Shown here: piece after piece, positions 18,046 to 27,331 of the stretch
Layout: every line of letters begins with the position of its first letter
Position numbering within the stretch: position 1 is the first letter of the stretch
The notes under the pieces: model-generated
The model's input: the letters and a program-made list of their open reading frames with translations, nothing else
Databases searched by the model: none
What the model was told of the DNA's origin: nothing
Assembly: GCF_003596405.1 (NCBI RefSeq)
Contig: NZ_QYUR01000003.1
Location: 62,001-126,000, forward strand
Direction: 5' to 3'
Source of the DNA: Pseudomonas cavernicola
Lineage (GTDB): Bacteria > Pseudomonadota > Gammaproteobacteria > Pseudomonadales > Pseudomonadaceae
DNA: 64,000 nt
Program-made: the position numbers and the translations under genes

Positions 18046-21000
18046 TCAGTGACCTGATCGGCGGGCTGGAGTGCTGCTACTGATCGTGCGCTTGACCGTG
18101 GCGCCGGACATGACGTCCCACTCATAGGCTACGGTGGTTTCGCCCACTGGGGCGGATACGCCGGTGATCCACCAGCTTGAGCTGAGCCGCGAGCGGCGCG
18201 TCACGCTGACAGCAAGGTCGGCCGAATTATTGCGCGAGCCCACCGGATAAGCAGGCGACAGCGGCCGCAGATTGACCCCCCGGTAGGTGAGCTCCTGATC
18301 CGATGCCGTGTCGATTGTTTGGCCTGATGTAACCCCGCGATACAGGCGTGATAGACCGATAGTCTCCACCGGCAAGCCAATGAAAGCGTTGTCCGGGTCG
18401 TCCAGCAGCACGAACAGGTCCCCGGCCTGATGCAGGCCGGTCGCCCATTCGGTGCCCTTGTCGCCGCGCACCAGCCGCGTCAGTTGATATGAACCATCGA
18501 CCTGCAGAGCGGCATTTTGAAACCGAATGATTTCCCAGCGAGTGTCTGCGCCGTAGGCGGCGAAGTTAGCGCCGGCCAGCATCTGGTCCTGGGTAACGCT
18601 TTCCAGTGCGCCCGAGATCAGATCAACGATCAGGGCCGAGCCCTGGTCGATCAGCGCCCCACTGTTGGCGGTCAAGGCGTTGCGCGCATAGCCCAGGGTG
18701 GCCTTGCCGGTGAACCCCTGTAAGTCCGTCCACGTCTGCCCCTCGTCATTCGAGCGGAACACTGCGCCGCCTGGGTAACCGTTGGTGTACCCGGTCATGG
18801 CGGAGACAAACCCCGGCGAGTTTTGCAGGGTTTCATCGATCAGCGGAATGTCCAGTGTGGCTAGCAGGGATGCGCCAGCCAGCGGGATCGTGACTGGAGC
18901 TTGCTGTCCTTCATCGCCGACGGCCACAGACGTATACAGAGAAGCGTTGTTCGGCACGCCACTGCAGGAAATCAGGCCATCGCTGTCCGGGTTTACCGAA
19001 TCGAGGTGCAGCTCATAGCTCGCGTAATCGGCATCTATGGTGATCACATCGGACGGCTCCAGGTAGCCGTAGATCGGCGGCAACTGGAAGGCGAAGCTGG
19101 TGCGCTCCAGCCAAGCGCGGTTGAGCAGCTTCTGCGCAATCTGCTTGGCCTGGTTGCCGCTCATCACCACTTGAATGCTGGTGTCCTGTGTATCCACCGC
19201 CTCGACGCCAATCCGGTCGTCAGACTGCTCGTTCTGGTCGTAGTCCCTATTGCGGTCGAGGTATTGCACCGTGACCCGCTGCGGCAGCTGGCTGTCCATT
19301 TCCCGCGACTCTTCCAGCTGCGTGTCGGCGGCTAGATCGCCAATCGGGATGGTCACCACGCTGGCGGTGCCGCGGCTACGAAACTTGATTTTGTAACCGG
19401 ACGGGTAGACGTCGAACTGATAGAGAGTGCGCAGTGGCTCTAGCGCGTTACGGATGCTGCCATTCGACGTGATGCGGTAGCCGCTGACGGCTTCGGTCAG
19501 CAGCGTGGCGTCGATGTCATCCGGACCAATGATATTGGACAGCGAGGCCTCAGCGCTGACGATGGTGGAGAGCGGGACGTCAACCAGGGATACCGCAGGG
19601 AGGCTGGTGTAGACCGACCAGTACATGCTCGATCCGGACTTATGCGCCACGTAGAACACGCCAGAATCAAGGGCTGCGGCCACGTAACCGATACCCGGCG
19701 CGGACTGATTAGCCAGCGCCGTACTTACCAGATTCCCATTGGCAATGGAAAAGTGGGCCACGCGCAACGCATTGCCACCGATGCCGGACGCCGCCCAACC
19801 ATAACTGCCACTCCAGCACATCGAGCCGTTACCATTGCCCGACGTACTGCCCGCCAAGAACACGTCCGTCACATCGCCGGTCACGCTGCCGGACTCAATC
19901 ACTGTCGCTGCACGGTCAACGATAAAATAGCGGTCCGCAGTTCGTGTCGTACCAAACGACGAGGGAGCGGTCAGAATCAGGCAGAGCAGACCATCCGGAC
20001 TGATGGCCATTCCTTGCAGATAACGCCCAACCTCCGTCGCGAGATTGGCAGTAAGGTCGCCATCGCTACCGCTGACGCTCGTGGTGTCGCGATTGGTCAA
20101 CGTGCCAATCGGGATAATCTGGCGGCCAGCGCCAATCGCAAAATTGGCGAAGTATTCAGGAATCCAGACTTTTAGATCGCCCATCGTGCCGGCCTGCACG
20201 GTAATAGCGCCCGACGATACTATTTGCGGGCGCAGGGGCTCGCTGGTCGGAGCGCTCCCCCTTGTGATCTTACCGGCTAGGCTGATCTGTATCAGTCGCT
20301 CATCGTTCGGGATGTATTCCCCACCCACAACCGTATAGCCAGCAACCGGATCATAGGCGTAGAAGTTGAATACCGAACCATCGCCGCTCTGGTAAGGCCG
20401 CATGACGTACTGGCTGGGAAAGCCTTGAATCTCAACTTCGGACAGCTTCCGGAGGCCGAGCTCCGTAGCACTACCCACCACCTCCACCTTGATCTGCGCA
20501 CCCTGGATCGAGTTGCCGTAGTTGGCCAGCGCCAGATCCCTCACCACCAGATAGGCCAGGCCGGTATAGGCCGGAGTGTTAGCCACGCCGCGATCGGCCT
20601 GGATGCGCGGGTCGGGCAGCTGGGTGTCGCTGCCCAGGTAGAGCTTGAAGTTGGCCAGCGCCTGGTTGCTGGCGATGATGGTTTCCAGGTCGTCGCTGCC
20701 GGCGTCGTAGACCAGGTCGGGGCCGACCCAGATGCGCCGAACGCCAGCAATCGGGCCTTCGCACAGGCCGACGGCGAAGGTGGCGAAGTAGCTGACTGTC
20801 GCCGTGCCGGCAGGCGCGCCACCGCCCTTGCCGCCCTTCTTGGCCTTCTTGACCACGGCGCGGAGCTGGTTGCCCTCCAGCCAGAAGATGTTGCCGGACT
20901 GGCCGATGGTGCCGTGGGTGCGGGTGATGAAGGCGCCGTAGGTGGAGGACTGGCCGGGGTCGAGGTTGAGGGTTGGGGCGTCGGCTTTCGCTGGCGTAAG

Positions 21001-21108
21001 ACCCAACATGCCTTCGAGCTTACGCAGTGGCCATGTGGGAGTACCAAGGCCATGGATAGCCCTGGCGATGAACGAGTCGCGGCCGAATATCTGTGCGCTG
21101 GCGCTCAT
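18046..21108 (-). CDS. J-like tail tip / host-specificity protein, C-terminus frameshifted
   Basis: A 1020-residue tail tip protein; it begins MSASAQIFGRDSFIARAI at the ATG at 21108. The order DUF2460, DUF2163, NlpC/P60, then this protein matches gene transfer agent and related siphophage tails, where it forms the central tip hub. The open frame ends abnormally with TPARRSGH. One extra C near 18061-18066 explains this: without it the protein continues as ADQVTDFGSAQAS and ends GRGYPLEVTL at a TGA at 17955 that overlaps the GTG of the fibre gene as GTGA. That junction strongly suggests the uninterrupted frame is the ancestral one. Confidence 0.85.
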   Translation of the reverse strand: MSASAQIFGRDSFIARAIHGLGTPTWPLRKLEGMLGLTPAKADAPTLNLDPGQSSTYGAFITRTHGTIGQSGNIFWLEGNQLRAVVKKAKKGGKGGGAPAGTATVSYFATFAVGLCEGPIAGVRRIWVGPDLVYDAGSDDLETIIASNQALANFKLYLGSDTQLPDPRIQADRGVANTPAYTGLAYLVVRDLALANYGNSIQGAQIKVEVVGSATELGLRKLSEVEIQGFPSQYVMRPYQSGDGSVFNFYAYDPVAGYTVVGGEYIPNDERLIQISLAGKITRGSAPTSEPLRPQIVSSGAITVQAGTMGDLKVWIPEYFANFAIGAGRQIIPIGTLTNRDTTSVSGSDGDLTANLATEVGRYLQGMAISPDGLLCLILTAPSSFGTTRTADRYFIVDRAATVIESGSVTGDVTDVFLAGSTSGNGNGSMCWSGSYGWAASGIGGNALRVAHFSIANGNLVSTALANQSAPGIGYVAAALDSGVFYVAHKSGSSMYWSVYTSLPAVSLVDVPLSTIVSAEASLSNIIGPDDIDATLLTEAVSGYRITSNGSIRNALEPLRTLYQFDVYPSGYKIKFRSRGTASVVTIPIGDLAADTQLEESREMDSQLPQRVTVQYLDRNRDYDQNEQSDDRIGVEAVDTQDTSIQVVMSGNQAKQIAQKLLNRAWLERTSFAFQLPPIYGYLEPSDVITIDADYASYELHLDSVNPDSDGLISCSGVPNNASLYTSVAVGDEGQQAPVTIPLAGASLLATLDIPLIDETLQNSPGFVSAMTGYTNGYPGGAVFRSNDEGQTWTDLQGFTGKATLGYARNALTANSGALIDQGSALIVDLISGALESVTQDQMLAGANFAAYGADTRWEIIRFQNAALQVDGSYQLTRLVRGDKGTEWATGLHQAGDLFVLLDDPDNAFIGLPVETIGLSRLYRGVTSGQTIDTASDQELTYRGVNLRPLSPAYPVGSRNNSADLAVSVTRRSRLSSSWWITGVSAPVGETTVAYEWDVMSGATVKRTISSSTPARRSGH

Positions 21109-21539
21109 GGGGTGATCCTGTAGGCCTGGATGATGCGGGCGCGCCAGTCGGCGTCGATGACGTGCTCGACGACCTTCTCGACGGTCGAGTAGCTGTGAAT
21201 GATGTGGGGATGTCCGTCTATCAGGCCGGAATAGATGGCGACGTGCTGCGGCGCGCGGGTGATGCGCATCAGCAGGATGTCGCCGGGCTCGGGCGTGGCG
21301 ACTGGGCGCAGTGAAGGCTGGGCATCCATCGCGGCCTTGAGCATGCCCTTGTAGGGCGTGCGCGGGTAGCCGGTCAGGTCGGTGTACGGCAGGCCCAGCT
21401 GATCGAGGATGTAGAAAGCCACGCCGGCGCAATCCAGGCCTATACCTATTTGCCTTCCTTGATGCCTGAAAGGGGTCAACAAACATCGTCTCGCCAGCGC
21501 AAGAATATGTTCTTGCGTGTGCTTTGGCACTGTATTCAT
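21105..21539 (-). CDS. NlpC/P60-family tail peptidase
   Basis: A 144-residue papain-like peptidase that would cut peptidoglycan during DNA entry. The catalytic Cys lies in GLDCAGVAFY, the His in APQHVAIYSG and the third polar residue near PHIIHSYS. Its stop overlaps the start of the tail tip gene by four bases (ATGA). Its first codons lie next to an AT-rich endonuclease gene on the other strand, so its own promoter-side context has been altered. Confidence 0.9.
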   Translation of the reverse strand: MNTVPKHTQEHILALARRCLLTPFRHQGRQIGIGLDCAGVAFYILDQLGLPYTDLTGYPRTPYKGMLKAAMDAQPSLRPVATPEPGDILLMRITRAPQHVAIYSGLIDGHPHIIHSYSTVEKVVEHVIDADWRARIIQAYRITP

Positions 21540-21564
21540 AATTGTTTTAACCGTAGGAGATTAT

Positions 21565-22239
21565 ATGAAGAGTCATATATGTCAGCAGTGCGCAAAGCCC
21601 TTCAAAAGAAGTCGGAGCGTATGTAAGTTTTGCTCTCAAAGTTGCTATACCGAATCGCTGAAGAGGCGCATATCGAAAGAGTGCTCACTCTGCGGTATTG
21701 AGTTTGAATTTGCAGCCTCATACCAGAAAAAAGGCCCGGTTCTTTTTTGCTCTCGCGCGTGCTACGAATCCGGCCGACTTGACCGGCGCCCACTTGAGGA
21801 TCGGTTCTGGGAGAAAGTCGAAAAGCTAGGATTTGATGATTGCTGGATATGGCAAGGCGCCAAGGCCCAAGGGTATGGCAAGATCTGGTTATCTGGAAGC
21901 GTCCTGGGTGCGCACCGTGTTTCTTACGAGATAGTGCACGGCCCCATCCCCGAAGACATGCAGATAAACCACAAGTGCGACGTTAGAGATTGTGTAAACC
22001 CGAACCACCTTTACGTCGGAACAGCAAAAGAAAACACCCAAGACATGATTGAGCGGAACAGGGGCGGATTATTTAAGCCTGGAGAGTTGCATCACTCTGC
22101 CAAACTAAACAACTTCCAAGTCATGATGATTCGCGCCTCAAGTGAACGAACAAAGGATCTGGCATTGGCCTTTGGGATTAACCCCGACCATGTGACCAGA
22201 CTTCAAAGAGTTGAAAGATGGAAATCTCTTCCTGAGTGA
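21565..22239 (+). CDS. HNH homing-type endonuclease
   Basis: A 224-residue protein starting MKSHICQQCAKPF with TAGGAGA upstream. The N-terminus has two treble-clef-like Cys pairs (CQQC, CKFC/CYTES, CSLCGIEF, CSRACYES). The HNH_3 core is INHKCDVRDCVNPNHLYVG, and a C-terminal helix-turn-helix (LALAFGINPDHVTRLQ) probably aids DNA binding. It faces against the tail operon and is visibly richer in A and T, both signs of a free-standing homing gene that inserted between the DUF2163 and NlpC/P60 genes. Confidence 0.88.
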   Translation: MKSHICQQCAKPFKRSRSVCKFCSQSCYTESLKRRISKECSLCGIEFEFAASYQKKGPVLFCSRACYESGRLDRRPLEDRFWEKVEKLGFDDCWIWQGAKAQGYGKIWLSGSVLGAHRVSYEIVHGPIPEDMQINHKCDVRDCVNPNHLYVGTAKENTQDMIERNRGGLFKPGELHHSAKLNNFQVMMIRASSERTKDLALAFGINPDHVTRLQRVERWKSLPE

Positions 22240-22257
22240 ATCGCGCGCCGGCTAAGG

Positions 22258-23076
22258 TCATTGGCTGCCCCACTTGGCGGCCTGGTGCGAGGTCGGCACG
22301 AAACTGAAGCCGCCGAAGTTGAGGATGTTGCCCTTGGCGATGCAATCCTCCTGGCGCTGCTGGCAGCCCTCGGTCAGCTGCACCGTGTCGCCGACCTGCA
22401 CCGCGTAATAGGCGGCGTCATGCAGCGTCACCACGCCGGCGGCGTAGGTCTTGATCCGCTGCGCCTTCAGCGCGGCATTCGGCCCGCTGGTGAACTTGGC
22501 CGCCCCGGCAATGAAGAGGGCGTCGGGATCGACCAGGCCAGTGACGGTGAAGGTGTAGCGGTCAGTGATACTGACCACGGTTGCAGTGCGGATCACCGGC
22601 ACCTTCTTGCAGCCGGCGAACTCGGTGCCGCCGAAGGTCTTCTTGCAGCTGGCGCCATAGGTCTGTCCGACCTTCTGATTCAGCGCATCGATCAGCATCA
22701 TGGCTTCGCACTTGTAGCGCCCGTCCTTGATCTCGGTCTTGCCCAGCAGCGCCTTGGCGATCGGCTCTTCGTCCGCAATTGGCGTATGCCAGGTGGTGGC
22801 GAACAGAAAGATGCGCGCATCGTCGTAGATCCCCGAGGCCAGTGCATCGCGGTCGATGCCAGCCACGTCCAACACCCCTTCCAGGTCGAAGCTGCCCGGC
22901 GACATCGATGAATCATGGTCGACGCCGCTGAACTGGTAGCCGCTGCCGGACTTGTAGGTATTCGCGCCAATGACCAGGTCACGCACGTAGTCGGTGATGC
23001 ACACCATGGGCGCACTGCTCGGCTCGATGCGCAAGCAGTAGATCTTGTACTGGTAGTCGGCGACGTGGGCTTTCAT
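22258..23076 (-). CDS. DUF2163-family phage tail protein
   Basis: A 272-residue tail protein of the DUF2163/BR0599 type, part of the baseplate hub in gene transfer agent-like tails. It carries the characteristic Cys-rich C-terminal segment (ASCKKTFGGTEFAGCKK, then LTEGCQQRQEDC), and ends near FVPTSHQAAKWGSQ. It follows the DUF2460 gene by about 60 bases. Confidence 0.85.
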   Translation of the reverse strand: MKAHVADYQYKIYCLRIEPSSAPMVCITDYVRDLVIGANTYKSGSGYQFSGVDHDSSMSPGSFDLEGVLDVAGIDRDALASGIYDDARIFLFATTWHTPIADEEPIAKALLGKTEIKDGRYKCEAMMLIDALNQKVGQTYGASCKKTFGGTEFAGCKKVPVIRTATVVSITDRYTFTVTGLVDPDALFIAGAAKFTSGPNAALKAQRIKTYAAGVVTLHDAAYYAVQVGDTVQLTEGCQQRQEDCIAKGNILNFGGFSFVPTSHQAAKWGSQ

Positions 23077-23133
23077 GGGACTCCAGAAACGACAAAGCTC
23101 ACACTGGGCGGGCTTGGTTTGATTGGCGGCTGG

Positions 23134-24015
23134 CTAGGGATTCAACAATTCGATGATTTCAATGCCGCCGGCCGACATCACGTCGAAGGTGGTGAAGGTG
23201 ATGCCGGACAGATCAGAGTCAAAACGGCATGGGATATCGAACTCGAAGCCGGCGGTTACCGCCTCACCAGCGACTGGCTGGGTCTGCACCGTGCCGCCGC
23301 TGGTGTAGGTCGAGAACGCGGTGGAGTTGATCGCTACCGTGATATGCGTGGCATCCGGCTTGGCCGTGATCAGGGCGCGCAGCCCATTGATCTGCGTCAT
23401 GCCGGCCACACCACTGATCACTACCGACTCGCCCACCAGGAAGGTATTGGTACCGACATCAATCACGGCCTGAGCCGCCTTGGTGATGCCGACGATGGTG
23501 TCGGTCTTGTTGGCCGCCAGGGTGATGCGCCCCGTAATGGTATCGACCGCCCACTGCGCGCTCGGCAGCGCCACCCCGCCAATGGCGACCAGTACGGTAC
23601 CGGCGACCGGTTTGAACACCGTGCGCACCGGGCGACCAGTCGTAATGGTGGGTTTCCCTGCCGCACCGTAGAGCTTCTGCAGCTGGTACACGCCCGCACT
23701 CACCAGCTGCATGGGCTGATCCAGTGCCGTCGGCACGCCCTTGTAGGCATTGCTTGAGTAGTCGGCCGTGTTGCGCACGCGAAACCCGGCGAACCGCCCC
23801 AGGCAGCGGTGGTACAGATCGAGCACGTTGTCGATCACCCACTGCCCTTTGCGCATCTCGTAGCTGATGTCGCAACGCATCTTCGGGAATGGGTGCAACA
23901 GGCTGCGGTACTCGTTGCCGTTCTCCGAGGCGGAAATCTTCACGGCATACTCTTCGCTGAAGTCGGCACCATAGTCGACCTGGACCGACAGCCGTTCCTC
24001 AATAAACTCACCCAT
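23134..24015 (-). CDS. DUF2460-family phage tail protein
   Basis: A 293-residue distal-tail protein. The N-terminal part resembles DUF2460 (FIEERLSVQVDYGADFSEEY). The middle (residues of about 165-230) is a beta-rich insert. The end IPCRFDSDLSGITF is typical of the family. The start overlaps the tape measure stop as ATGA. Confidence 0.85.
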   Translation of the reverse strand: MGEFIEERLSVQVDYGADFSEEYAVKISASENGNEYRSLLHPFPKMRCDISYEMRKGQWVIDNVLDLYHRCLGRFAGFRVRNTADYSSNAYKGVPTALDQPMQLVSAGVYQLQKLYGAAGKPTITTGRPVRTVFKPVAGTVLVAIGGVALPSAQWAVDTITGRITLAANKTDTIVGITKAAQAVIDVGTNTFLVGESVVISGVAGMTQINGLRALITAKPDATHITVAINSTAFSTYTSGGTVQTQPVAGEAVTAGFEFDIPCRFDSDLSGITFTTFDVMSAGGIEIIELLNP

Positions 24016-26822
24016 CAGCTGTATCTCCTGGCGCGCGATACGGCGCCGCCTACTTTCTTGGCCATGCCCCCAGTGGCCTCCCTGACGCCAGGTGCGTCCT
24101 TCAGGCCGGGCATGGTGATGTTGATATTGACCGGGGGGGCTTGCCCTGCTTGCGCCGACTGATCGGGCGCTGCCAGGTAGCGCTTAAGGTCGGCGTTGGT
24201 GCGGCTATCGACCACGCGCTCACCTTTGTCGAGTAGCCAGGTGCCTTCGCGTGGAACGCTGTCGATGCCGTCGTGCGCCATGCCAGCCAGGGCGCCCGCT
24301 GATACGGCTGCAACCATAGGCAGTGTCAGTCCAACAGCCGTTGCAGCGGCGGCCGGCGCGGCGGCCGGGCCCACAATGGGGATCGCGGCGGTGCTGGCAA
24401 AGGCAGCCAGGCCAGCCTGGGCGGATGTTGCCTCGGCGATAGCAATCATGGATGCGGCAGCGCTGGCCTTGGTTGTCTTGCCGACAAGCATCTGCACGAT
24501 CTGGTAGGCCAACCATTGCGCGGCCATCTGGCCTAGCGCATTGACAACCGCACGGGCCATGCCCTCGGCCATACCAGACACCGCCTCTTCCAGGGTCTGC
24601 GCATCAAAGATCATCGACTCGAAGGCATCGCCAAACCGGGTACTGAAGTTCTCAACGGTCGAGGCGGCCAGTTCGTCGAAGTTGCCCAGGCTGTCCTCGG
24701 CGGCCAGCAGATAGCGCTCCCAATAGCTGCCGTTCACCTTGATCATGTCTTCGGTGTTCTGCTCTTCTAGCCGCAGCAGCGCCTCATTCTTCTCTTCCGC
24801 AGTGGCGATCGAGCTGTCGAGGATGGATTGCCGACGCCGCTCATAGGACTCCTTGATCCGCTCTTCTTCCGTCTTCAGCGAGTCGATAACACCTTTGGCC
24901 TCGCGATTAACCAGATCTTGCTTGCGCGCGGCTTCCTCAGCCGACTTGGCCAATTCATGGCGCTTTTGGATCTGCTCATCCAGAGCAACGTTCTGCGCCA
25001 GCTGAGCGGTGATGATTCCTTCATTAGCCAGCAGACTCTTCTGGTCGGCGGTGAGAATCGACTTTTCTTTCAGGTCGGCGATCTGCTGCGCGAACTCGAT
25101 CTGCGTGCGCTCTGCCACCGATAGCTTCTCGGTGGTCTTCAGCTGCGATTCGAGGGTGGCGCCCTGCTCACGCAACGACTGCAGCATCTTGGTCGCGGCG
25201 TCGTCTGCGAACACCTTTGCAGCCTCAGGCTTGCGCGACTTCGGCAGGCTTTCGGCGTAGCGCGCACGGGCAGCAACTACCTGCATATCGATGTCGGACT
25301 GCTGCACTCCAGCCTTAAGGCCCAACTTTTGAATATCAAGAATTTCGCGCTCTAACTTGGCCTCCTTGGCGAGATTGCTGATCGCCAATCGGTCGAATTC
25401 TTCGCGCGCCTTCATGCGCTCGGTTTCGGCCTTGGTGTCAACCGTTACTGTAGGGGCGAAGGCGGCCTCTTTCTGCTTCTTGGTTAGGCCGTCCAGTTCC
25501 GCAGCGAGCTTGGCGACCTCGCCAGCAGTATCAGCCAGCGGCTCAAATCCCGTACCGAGCGTACTTTTTAGGTAGGCGATCTTCTGGGTAAGCGTGACCA
25601 CCCGCTCGGCCTCGCTGGATACCCGACCAATACCCTTCAGGCCGTCGACTGTCTCGCTTGCGGCCTTCTTGATGGCATTCCAGCTGCGCTCAATCGAACC
25701 AAGGTTCTGCTCAATCTGCGGGGTGCGTTCGGCAACTACGCCGGCATATACCCGCATTGCCTCGGTCGCGGCTTCTTGTTCTTTGCCCTGCTCTTTCAGC
25801 GTGCGGATCTGATCGAGCTGCGATCGCTCAAGGAAGTGGTATTTGTCGTTAAGCTCAAGGATCGCGGAAACTGGGTCTCTGCGGAGCTTGACGAACTCGG
25901 CGATGGTGTCTTCTACCGACTTGCCGGTCGCCACGCGCATCTGCTCTGCGGCAACCGCCACCAGCTTGATCTGCTCGCCGGCAAACTGGCCGGATGCAGC
26001 CACCTGATTGAGCGCTTCGGCGGCACTGCCCTGGGTGACGCCCGCCAGGCTGTCCATCTCATCAGAAAGCGATGCAAGCTGGCTTGCGGTCATGCCAGCA
26101 TAGCCGCCAGTCAGAATAAGTGACTTGTTGAAGCGCTCGGATTCCTTGCTTCCTTCGAAGTAGGCATAGGCAAGGCCAGCGGCAGCGGCAGCGGCTACGG
26201 TGAAGGGGTTGATCAGTCCCAGTGCGTACTTCGCTGTCTCGCGCAGCGCCGGGCCGACGCCGCCGAAGGAATCCTTGATCTGCGAACCTTGTTGCAGGAA
26301 CACCGACAGCGGGCTCTGTCCTGCCTGCAGGGAGATGGCAATGTCGGAGAACTGCGCTGGCAGCATGCGCAAGGCGGCCGAGGTCTGTTTCGAGGTGGTG
26401 CCTGCACGCCGGAGCACGCCGTCGATATCGCTTAGCCCGTTACGCGCCTGGTCAACCTTGGCTCGGTACTCGGCGAACGTCTCCGCGTCCAGCAGACCGC
26501 CCGCCTTGAACTTGCCCAGCTGTTTTTCCTGGTCGTCGAGCCGGTCAAGCGCTGCGGTTACGGGGTCGATCTTCCCGAGCAGCTTTGCCAGCTCGCCCTG
26601 CTGCGCCTTCATGGCATCGGAGCCTTGTTTCACGGCGCTCGCAACCGAACCCAATGGTGACGAGCCAGCCCCTACCTTGCGGCCTGCCTCAGTCCATGCG
26701 GCGCCGACACCCTTGGCGGTAGCTTCCGTCTTGGCGCCAGTAGCGTTCAGGCTGTCGAGTGCGGTTTCGGCCTTGGCCACGTCGCCTGTATCGATGCGGA
26801 AGCCTAACGAGGCGATGTCCAT
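24015..26822 (-). CDS. Tail tape measure protein
   Basis: A 935-residue protein that sets tail length. Residues 1-130 are the N-terminal TMP region (MDIASLGFRIDTGDVAKAE), followed by long helical stretches, a hydrophobic segment near residues 205-225 (LGLINPFTVAAAAAAGLAYA), a coiled coil around 480-690 rich in Glu and Lys, and an Ala-rich membrane-active region near 770-870. It is the longest gene after the tail tip, as usual for siphophages. Confidence 0.92.
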   Translation of the reverse strand: MDIASLGFRIDTGDVAKAETALDSLNATGAKTEATAKGVGAAWTEAGRKVGAGSSPLGSVASAVKQGSDAMKAQQGELAKLLGKIDPVTAALDRLDDQEKQLGKFKAGGLLDAETFAEYRAKVDQARNGLSDIDGVLRRAGTTSKQTSAALRMLPAQFSDIAISLQAGQSPLSVFLQQGSQIKDSFGGVGPALRETAKYALGLINPFTVAAAAAAGLAYAYFEGSKESERFNKSLILTGGYAGMTASQLASLSDEMDSLAGVTQGSAAEALNQVAASGQFAGEQIKLVAVAAEQMRVATGKSVEDTIAEFVKLRRDPVSAILELNDKYHFLERSQLDQIRTLKEQGKEQEAATEAMRVYAGVVAERTPQIEQNLGSIERSWNAIKKAASETVDGLKGIGRVSSEAERVVTLTQKIAYLKSTLGTGFEPLADTAGEVAKLAAELDGLTKKQKEAAFAPTVTVDTKAETERMKAREEFDRLAISNLAKEAKLEREILDIQKLGLKAGVQQSDIDMQVVAARARYAESLPKSRKPEAAKVFADDAATKMLQSLREQGATLESQLKTTEKLSVAERTQIEFAQQIADLKEKSILTADQKSLLANEGIITAQLAQNVALDEQIQKRHELAKSAEEAARKQDLVNREAKGVIDSLKTEEERIKESYERRRQSILDSSIATAEEKNEALLRLEEQNTEDMIKVNGSYWERYLLAAEDSLGNFDELAASTVENFSTRFGDAFESMIFDAQTLEEAVSGMAEGMARAVVNALGQMAAQWLAYQIVQMLVGKTTKASAAASMIAIAEATSAQAGLAAFASTAAIPIVGPAAAPAAAATAVGLTLPMVAAVSAGALAGMAHDGIDSVPREGTWLLDKGERVVDSRTNADLKRYLAAPDQSAQAGQAPPVNINITMPGLKDAPGVREATGGMAKKVGGAVSRARRYS

Positions 26823-26837
26823 GCAATTCTCCGGGCA

Positions 26838-26862
26838 ATAAAAAACCGCCCGGAGGCGGCTA
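26838..26862 (-). terminator. Terminator between lipoprotein gene and tape measure
   Basis: On the minus strand GCCGCC-TCCGG-GCGGTTTTTTA forms a stem with a T run. It would end transcripts of the lipoprotein gene just before the tape measure gene. Confidence 0.75.
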
Positions 26863-26879
26863 TTTAGGATTCTTTGTTG

Positions 26880-27269
26880 CTACTTTTGTAAACAGTTTGG
26901 ATTCCAATAAACGGTTTCGAACGCACTAAATCCGGTACTTGGATTTTTAGATTCAGCCGGCTCTTCCAGAATTGGACGGTAGACATCTTCTGTGTTCTTG
27001 CTATAGCTAGCCATCGCCACAAAGCGAATTGGGCTCCCGTACCCTCCAAAGGAATTTTTTGCGCTGACGACTCCGCAGACATTTCCCCGCTTATATCCAC
27101 TCGGATCTTCATCCTTGAGCATAAAGTACGAGCCTTGGAAGCGCGCCGAGTCAGGATCTTTTAGTTGCTTTCGAACCCCGCTCTCGGCGGTCATGACAAC
27201 ACCCTGCTCGGAGGGCCCGCACCCGGTCAGAGACAAAACCGCCAGCCCAACAGCAATAATCCTTCGCAT
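26880..27269 (-). CDS. Prophage lipoprotein
   Basis: A 129-residue protein with a signal peptide and lipobox (MRRIIAVGLAVLSLTGC, lipidation at Cys17). The mature part begins GPSEQGVVMTAES and contains LKDPDSARFQGSYFML, a motif I associate with small Pseudomonas lipoproteins of unknown role. It sits between the antirepressor and the tape measure gene, has its own terminator, and is more AT-rich than the tail genes. Lysogenic conversion or superinfection exclusion is plausible but unproven. Confidence 0.75.
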   Translation of the reverse strand: MRRIIAVGLAVLSLTGCGPSEQGVVMTAESGVRKQLKDPDSARFQGSYFMLKDEDPSGYKRGNVCGVVSAKNSFGGYGSPIRFVAMASYSKNTEDVYRPILEEPAESKNPSTGFSAFETVYWNPNCLQK

Positions 27270-27331
27270 CGGTCTTCCTCCTGGTCATAGACCGGGAGGA
27301 ATGTAGATCATGGACCACTTGTGGCGCTAGC

